Position numbers and translations under genes: made by a program. Below, in pieces: positions 58,351 to 64,000 of a stretch of DNA of 64,000 nucleotides. Under the pieces are notes generated by a model. That model searched no databases. It was not told the origin of the DNA and worked only from the letters and a program-made list of their open reading frames with translations. The DNA comes from Apricaphanius iberus (lineage: Eukaryota; Chordata; Actinopteri; Cyprinodontiformes; Aphaniidae), in NCBI GenBank assembly GCA_028564705.1, contig JAPXFQ010000393.1:1-64000 (forward strand), in the 5' to 3' direction. How positions within the stretch are numbered: the stretch's first letter is position 1; every line of letters starts with the position of its first letter.

Positions 58351-59707
58351 AGGGGATTACCAAGTGGACTATATCTGTCTGTGATAATCATCCAGAGCGG
58401 TGAGGTTCCATGACAGGCTGCCTATTACCAGAGCCAACCTCTACATGACTCTTTGATGATATGAGCAGACTTTCCACTGATTTAACGACACAGAAAAAAT
58501 GTCAAATACAGAGCAGGGCAGCCAGAAGATTTTTGCTGCCTGATAGTGACACCCAGAGCCAGCCAAAATAGGCATATAGCTGCTTCTTGCAGCACACTAA
58601 CATTTATAAATGGATGGAGGGAGGGAGGGAGGAAAGAAATTTGATCTTGCTGGTAGTCCTCTATAACATTTTCTTCAGCAGTTTTTGGTAATCACTTTCT
58701 AATCTTTTATAATGTGAGGGTAATATTGTAAAGCTGTGGTTCAGAGTGGGGAACATTTCCAGAATGTGTACTTTTAATACAAGTTTCAGCACAGGTTGTA
58801 TTCTCGATTAATAATTTCTGTGAAATAAAATCTTTAGAAATATGATTTATGTGTAGTTGCTATGCTTTATAAAGAACACCTAAAACATGAACAACCTTAA
58901 CGTTTCAGGAGATGAAAAATCTAGTTGAAAGGTATTTTATACACTGAACTTATGTTGTATGTCTTTAATCATGCAGAACTTCCCGTAATTGAGTAATTGT
59001 TTTCCCTTACTGTTGTATTTACATTTTATGAATTTTTTTTTGCTTGCCGTCTCTATGAAAAAAGAACCCTAAAGATTTGGCAATCTTTTTAAGTGACAAT
59101 TTCAAATTTTTTGCAATTTTAAACATGAGTTATTTAAAATCACAATCAAAACCCATATAAAACTACATTGCATCACATTTGATTAAAGAAAAGGGCATTA
59201 GTCAAATCTGCTTAGATATAATTAACAAAATAATAGAAATAACAATTATCACGGTATCAAAGATGAATTATCACATTTTTTGACAAATATGCAGTCACAG
59301 TGCTGTAACCCAAAACTGAAGTCTTTATGTTCACTGTTAAATTATCGACTTGCATTAATATATTCTGCTTTCTCCTCTGTTCTTTCTGTTTTCTTGTTCC
59401 GGCTTGTGTTTCTCTTCCAGTGGTTTCTTTCATTTTGAGCTTTCTACATAATTCCCCTGAGAAAAGATAAAAGACTTCAGGAAGAGCTAAGAGTGAGGTG
59501 CCTTCAACAAATATAGGTGAAGAGAAAGGGGAAATACAGACTTGTTATATGGTGAAAAATTCAGTTTTCTTTCTGTAAAGAAGTTGGTGTGAAGATGGAT
59601 TCCTGCTTCTTGTTCATACACATTTTATTTGTCTGGACGCTTTTTGTTGATTAATCCATCACATAGTTTTTGAGATGATTAGAACAGTGACTACTTATTA
59701 TAATGGT

Positions 59708-59968
59708 TAGGGATGCACTGATACCAATACTGGTATCAGGTATCGGGCATTTTTTCATTTGAAATTTTTGTTTTGTGCCAAGTTTTATAAATATATATAT
59801 ATATATATTCATATTTCATATAATTCATCATCATTTGTTGTAACAAGCAGAGTAGAAAATAAAACCTTTCTTCCAATTCATCACATTTTTTTTGTGCGGT
59901 AGAAGTATCGGTATTTGTACTCAGTATCGGCAGGTACTCAAATCCAAGTATCGGTATCATATCGGTTT
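59708..59968. mobile_element. hAT-like terminal repeat fragment
   Basis: TAGGGATGCACTGATACCAA is a frequent fish DNA-transposon terminus. The far side is full of GTATCGGTAT motifs in the opposite sense. A (TA)n tract lies between (59790-59808). No second clean terminus was found. Confidence 0.55.
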
Positions 59969-60579
59969 GAAAAAAGTTGTATCGTTGAATCAGTAATAAT
60001 GGATCTAGTATTATTTGCTGGTATCAAAGGTACTCAGAAGAAATGTACTGCAATGTAATGCACTGCTCATTTACAACCAAAAACACAGTTGTTCAAGCAC
60101 ATTTATCTTAAACAGAAACTGATAAAACAAATACAGGAATACAGAGAAGTACCAGAGTAACGGGTGGCTGTAAAAAAAGACTAAGTGGGGGTTATTTGTT
60201 TCATTTAAACACATGAGGCTGATTAAATCCAATATCATTGTCAAATGATATTGGATTAAAGTTCAGTATGTTGGACTTGGAAACCATAGCTTTACTAAGA
60301 TGTGTTTTGTTGTCGTTATGCTGAGCGACACTTTAAAACAGGCTGATAGCTTTAAATCCATTAAATTATAAGAAATATTATGCGATACAAGCCATGAAAA
60401 AGCTGGAAAAAACATGGAAATACAAGTAATTTAGTATAGCACCGTTCATCCCTCGTGATGTGTCAATGTTAATGTCTGAATATGTGCTTAAATGTTTAGG
60501 TTTGGTTTTTGCTATTACCTGTTTTTTGACTCTTGCGGTGAAGTTTTCTTGTGTGTTAGCAGAAAAAAAAAACCCAAAG

Positions 60580-61195
60580 CAAAATGTTTCTACTTCCATG
60601 TTTGATGGTGGGGATGGTGTTTTGGGGGTCATAAGCAGCATTTTTATTCCTTTAAACATGGCAAGTTGATTTAATGCCATAGCACTTTCTCCCAGCCACT
60701 CTCTGAATCATTTAGGTGTTCATTGGCAAACTTAAGACAGTCCTGCACATGTGCCATCTTGAGCAGGGAGACCTTGCAAGCTCTGGAGGATTTTAATCCA
60801 TTGGGGTGTAATGTGTTTCCAATGGTTTTCTTGGTGACTGTGGTCCCAGCTACTTTGAGGTCATTAGCTAACTTCTCCCATGTAGTTCTAGGATGATTTC
60901 TCATCTTGCTCAGAATCATTGACACCCCACGAGGTGGGATCTTGCGTTGATGGTCATTTTGTGCTCCTTCTATTTTTAAACAGTTGCACCAACAGTTGTC
61001 ACCTTCTCTCCCAGCTTCTTGCTAATGCTTTTGTAGCCCCTTCCAACCTTGCCCAGGTCTACAATTTTGTCTCTGACATCCTTGGGCAACTCTTTGGTCT
61101 TTCCCATGTTGGAGAGTTTGGAGTCTGCCTGATTGACTGATTCTGTGGACAGGTGTTGTTTATACCCCTTCCTATGTCTGGCCTTGCGCTCCAAT
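60580..61195 (-). mobile_element. Tc1-like transposase fragment
   Basis: Antisense frames give [20 protein letters not shown] (helix-turn-helix start) and [20 protein letters not shown], ending [16 protein letters not shown] before the first catalytic Asp. The start Met region and DNA-binding domain survive; the catalytic part is gone apart from short antisense traces near 60600. A frameshift divides the two frames. Confidence 0.85.
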
Positions 61196-61196
61196 A

Positions 61197-61560
61197 AAGC
61201 CTCTTATCCCTGTCCACATCAGTAGACAATTTTTAGCCCCCACTCCTTAGTTTGTCCGCAGCAGAACCTCTCTGGCTGGTTGCCACATAGAGCTGCCAAA
61301 GCTGAAAAGAGCAGGGAGAAGCAGGGGACTGGGGTTGGACGAGGAGGTGGCCAAGCAGAGAGAGAGAGGGGAGAAGAGAGAGGAAAAAAGCATGAGAGGG
61401 AGGGAGATGGGTATAACTTTGGGAAACCTAGGAAGAGGGAGCACTGCAAAGTTGTCTTCTTTTAACTTTTCTCTGCATTTTCTAAAAGTCTTCAATAACA
61501 AGACAAGGAATAATTTTTGTGCTTTGTGTCTTGACTAATTTATTTTCCTTTTTTCATTTG
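61197..61560. other. Purine-rich spacer
   Basis: A GA-rich patch (61340-61440, AGAGAGAGAGGGGAGAAGAG) gives overlapping low-complexity open frames on both strands. None has a domain or splice context. Confidence 0.5.
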
Positions 61561-61854
61561 CAGAGATTGCTTTGCTTGATTAATCTCATCACTACTAAAA
61601 AGTAAGAAACCAAAAAAAAAAAAATCAAAATTTTATAACCCAAATTTAGCTGCTCGTACAGGATCTTTAAACTGAACCAGATCATCACGTGTAACCACAC
61701 TTGAACACCTGTTGCAGAGGATTCCCCTGGAGCCGTGTCATGGACTCCTGTTGTTCTGTAGCCTGAGAAAATCTGCGTGTCTCTTATCTGCTGACCAGCC
61801 TTCAGCTAGTGTTAAAGTAGAAGTGTACCTGCCTATTAAGGGTAGAAGCGGAAG

Positions 61855-61956
61855 ATGTCATCCTACTACTCTCGCACCAAAGACCTGACCCGCACCAGGA
61901 AGTCAGTGACAGATTCCCCGCCATCCTCCCCATCCTATACAGAGAAAAACTACAGA
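61855..61956 (+). CDS. ppp1r12b: Alternative start exon, M20/M21-type small subunit (PPP1R12B-like)
   Basis: ATG at 61855 begins MSSYYSRTKDLTRTRKSVTD then SPPSSPSYTEKNYR, and the exon ends AGA|GTAAGC in phase 0; the rest lies beyond the window. The Met-Ser-Ser start followed by RT-K-x-RTRKS and SPPSSPS matches, from memory, the N-terminus of the small heart/smooth-muscle M20/M21 product of PPP1R12B, made from an internal promoter. Such a product carries the C-terminal coiled coil/leucine zipper and no PP1-binding part. A leader of at least ~100 bases precedes it. This exon strengthens the B-paralogue call. Confidence 0.7.
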
Positions 61957-63600
61957 GTAAGCTTTTCTTTGTAATTTGTATTTATTAAAACAATAGATTT
62001 AGTCTGGTTTCTTTTTTTAATTTTAATTTTCACTATGTTTTTGTTCTTGAAAGTATGTAAGTAGGAAAACAAATCTCATTTGCAATAGAACATATTCATT
62101 ATAAATCATTGTTTGCTATGCTTATACTTAAAAAAAAGACTTGAAACACTTAAGACAGTTGATTAACAGAAGAAATCAGCAATCATATTCAAATATTTTT
62201 TCAAACAAACATGCAAACTTCTCAGCAGTTTGTTATTTCTCTCTCTCCTAATCTAAACATTTCTCAGGTTTGACTATTTTTATCTCAATAAACATGAATA
62301 TAGGCTTTATTTTTAGATTATTTTGCATAATTTTCCCAACAACATATAAGTCAAAAATGTACTTTAAATTTGACCTATAACTACAAAAATAACTGGAGTA
62401 TTGTTACATTGGCATGATTCAGGACTGACATTGTTTATCAGCTACTTTTCCATGCTCATGTCCTAAACCTGTGAAAAAGAGGCAATTTCTTTTCTGAAGC
62501 AGTCTGATCCTGTTTTCTGGAGAGATTTTTGGATTGAAGCCTTCCTTCTGTAATTTCCTGTTGTTTTTTTTGTTTTTTTCCTTCTTAGTGCCCTATTCTC
62601 CTGGGCGTAGTTTGACTGTTGTGTTTATGTCAGCTGGAGGCTGTGTGACAAACATTTAAAGAAAATAGGAAGGGTAAAGGGACAGAATGTGATTCTGCCT
62701 ATCTAGAGATGTAAACAGAAATATTATGCAAAACACTGAAAACTTTCTTGTTGTTGCATGGTTGCCAAAAGTGCATGTTGTGACTCCCCAGTGGATTATG
62801 CACTCTTTTATGGAAGTGTCATTCCTTTTCGGCTGTGTCCCCGCTAAAACACAGACACAAGTTTTCCATGATGTCAGCCTTGTTAAAAATGGCATAATAT
62901 GTTGCTGGAAGGCAAAAGGCAGAGGGAATGAGATAGATAGATAATTTGGAGCACTTGCTGTACTTTGGTAAGACTCGACCTATTCAGTAAAATTTGATGT
63001 GTTACAGGTGGGGTTCAATAGTAACACAAATAAACAGGACAGTGTTTTTATTACTGTCTGGTGCTAAACATTTGGCAGACATCTACAGGAATAAACAGCA
63101 GTGATAACATTTTAATCAGATACTTAATGTATGCAAAAATTTTGTTAGACTTTATTCTTTATTTTAAGTGTCCCACTGCAATTCAATGGAAAATAAGATG
63201 TTTAGTACTTTATTTTTTGCCCCAAACAAATATATTAAAAATTGCTTGATTCAAAAGATTTTTAGACATGATGAACAAAATCTTGATGGGTGGGTTTTGC
63301 TGAAGGTAAAATTATGAATGCTACAAAATAAGGTGCATAGAAAGTAGATGCTAGAGTATGGTTTTCTTAAGTGCTTACCGTTCTGTGCTTATAAATTGCA
63401 AAGCAACTGCACAATAATGAGACAGGAGGTATCAGCTGTGTAACTAGGGATTATTTTTATTCTTTATTCTTTTAATTTAGTCTTATGAATCCTATAAAAT
63501 TGTATAAAAATCTAAATATCAGAAGAAAAAAAATTGAATCATTTGAATGTAGTTTTCAGTCAAGCTTAAACTGTTTTCTTTTGAGTTACTTTTTTTTGTT
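61957..63600 (+). other. ppp1r12b: Intron following the M20-type start exon
   Basis: No further exon of the PPP1R12-like gene is recognised before the window ends. Open frames here lack domains and splice context. Confidence 0.45.
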
Positions 63601-63605
63601 TTGTT

Positions 63606-63860
63606 CTGTACACTCAAAACTTGCTGGGTGAACATAATAGAATTATGTAAATTGTTTTCACCCAACTGATTTGGTTTGATTTAGCAATGAATAATTTTTT
63701 TGAGTGAACTAAATGCAAACATGTTGGGTCAGCTTAATGCATTTGGGTTGTTATAAGGCTCAAAATTAACAACAGAGGATGGGACTTGAACTCAGAAAAA
63801 TCCCTCTGCTTTCTGAACACCTGCACTAACTACTTTGCTACTCAATAACTCAGAAAGCCT
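63606..63860 (-). mobile_element. tRNA-like SINE or composite repeat
   Basis: On the minus strand, TAGTTAGTGCAG (A-box-like) and GAGTTCAAGTCCC (B-box-like) lie ~45 bases apart at about 63775-63845, the layout of a tRNA-derived promoter. The flanking ACTCAAAACTTGCTGGGTGA and TTGGGTCAGC motifs recall a repeat widespread in fish. It is too diverged to be a functional tRNA. Confidence 0.5.
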
Positions 63861-63889
63861 GTTTATAATAATATATATGACTTCATATC

Positions 63890-63998
63890 CAGTGTTAAAT
63901 AAACATTATGATTTCAGTAATACAATCCCCTCCCCTTTTTTATGAAAAAAGGGATTTAGCTGGTCTTTATAATATTATAATAATTTTTATTTAACACT
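63890..63998. mobile_element. Small inverted-repeat element at window end
   Basis: AGTGTTAAATAAACATTAT at the left is mirrored by ATTTTTATTTAACACT at the right, about 100 bases apart, with a CCCTTTTTTATGAAAAAAGGG hairpin between. The right edge may continue past the window. Confidence 0.4.
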
Positions 63999-64000
63999 AA

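Noticed and set aside
61219..61538. Overlapping open frames in the GA-rich patch
   Set aside because: Low-complexity composition, no domain, and frames open in several phases on both strands.
63775..63845. Functional tRNA gene
   Set aside because: Only the promoter boxes resemble a tRNA; no cloverleaf with a proper acceptor stem could be drawn by eye.

Overview
The window is vertebrate nuclear DNA, almost certainly from a teleost fish. Genes are split by GT-AG introns, the background is AT-rich, and the coding content includes the muscle gene igfn1 and a PPP1R12 (MYPT)-type gene, which both lie on human 1q32. The transposon load is typical of fish: several Tc1/mariner remnants, hAT and PIF/Harbinger-like MITEs, an L1-type LINE with a GC-rich 3' UTR, a jockey/CR1-like LINE and tRNA-derived SINEs. 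There are no bacterial features, CRISPR arrays or convincing functional RNA genes.

Three transcription units, all on the + strand, can be built exon by exon. (1) igfn1, about 6.69-32.4 kb: a non-coding first exon behind a TATA-like box, then 25 coding exons whose phases all join into one frame of 1441 codons. Domain order is Ig1, the IGFN1 linker, a broken Ig2, Ig3, a low-complexity insert with a tandemly duplicated exon, Ig4, Ig5, FN3 x3, Ig6, FN3, Ig7. The C-terminal half resembles the myosin-binding protein C layout. (2) 34.59-43.86 kb: a gene I could not name, encoding a 576-residue single-pass membrane protein with a coiled-coil middle and a very acidic tail. It has a probable intron in its 3' UTR. 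(3) 49.56 kb to the window end: a MYPT/PPP1R12-type locus. A short first exon with its own ATG is spliced directly to the exons carrying the conserved inhibitory phosphorylation motif (RRSTQGVTL). No ankyrin or PP1-docking exons are present. A second, separate ATG exon at 61.86 kb looks like the alternative start of the small M20/M21-type subunit.

The rest is mostly transposon strata. 0-6.6 kb: a GC-rich LINE-like fragment, a hAT MITE with a perfect 8-bp target duplication, and a degenerate Tc1 copy. igfn1 introns: a dead Tc1 copy and a fold-back element (15.7-18.0 kb), a SINE, a hAT fragment, and a 5.4-kb L1 with a perfect 14-bp target duplication inside an older Tc1 remnant (23.4-30.0 kb). 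The second gene's introns hold a Harbinger-like MITE, a minus-strand LINE ending almost at a splice acceptor, and further Tc1 remnants. 47.3-48.5 kb is a second L1 3' end. 52.1-55.1 kb is a Tc1-like element with LINE and SINE insertions nested in it.

igfn1 and PPP1R12-type genes both act in striated or smooth muscle contractile regulation, so the window may be a muscle-expressed neighbourhood; this is inference. Exon coordinates were read by eye from splice consensus, phase and protein similarity and have no transcript support. Repeat family names come from remembered sequence patterns.
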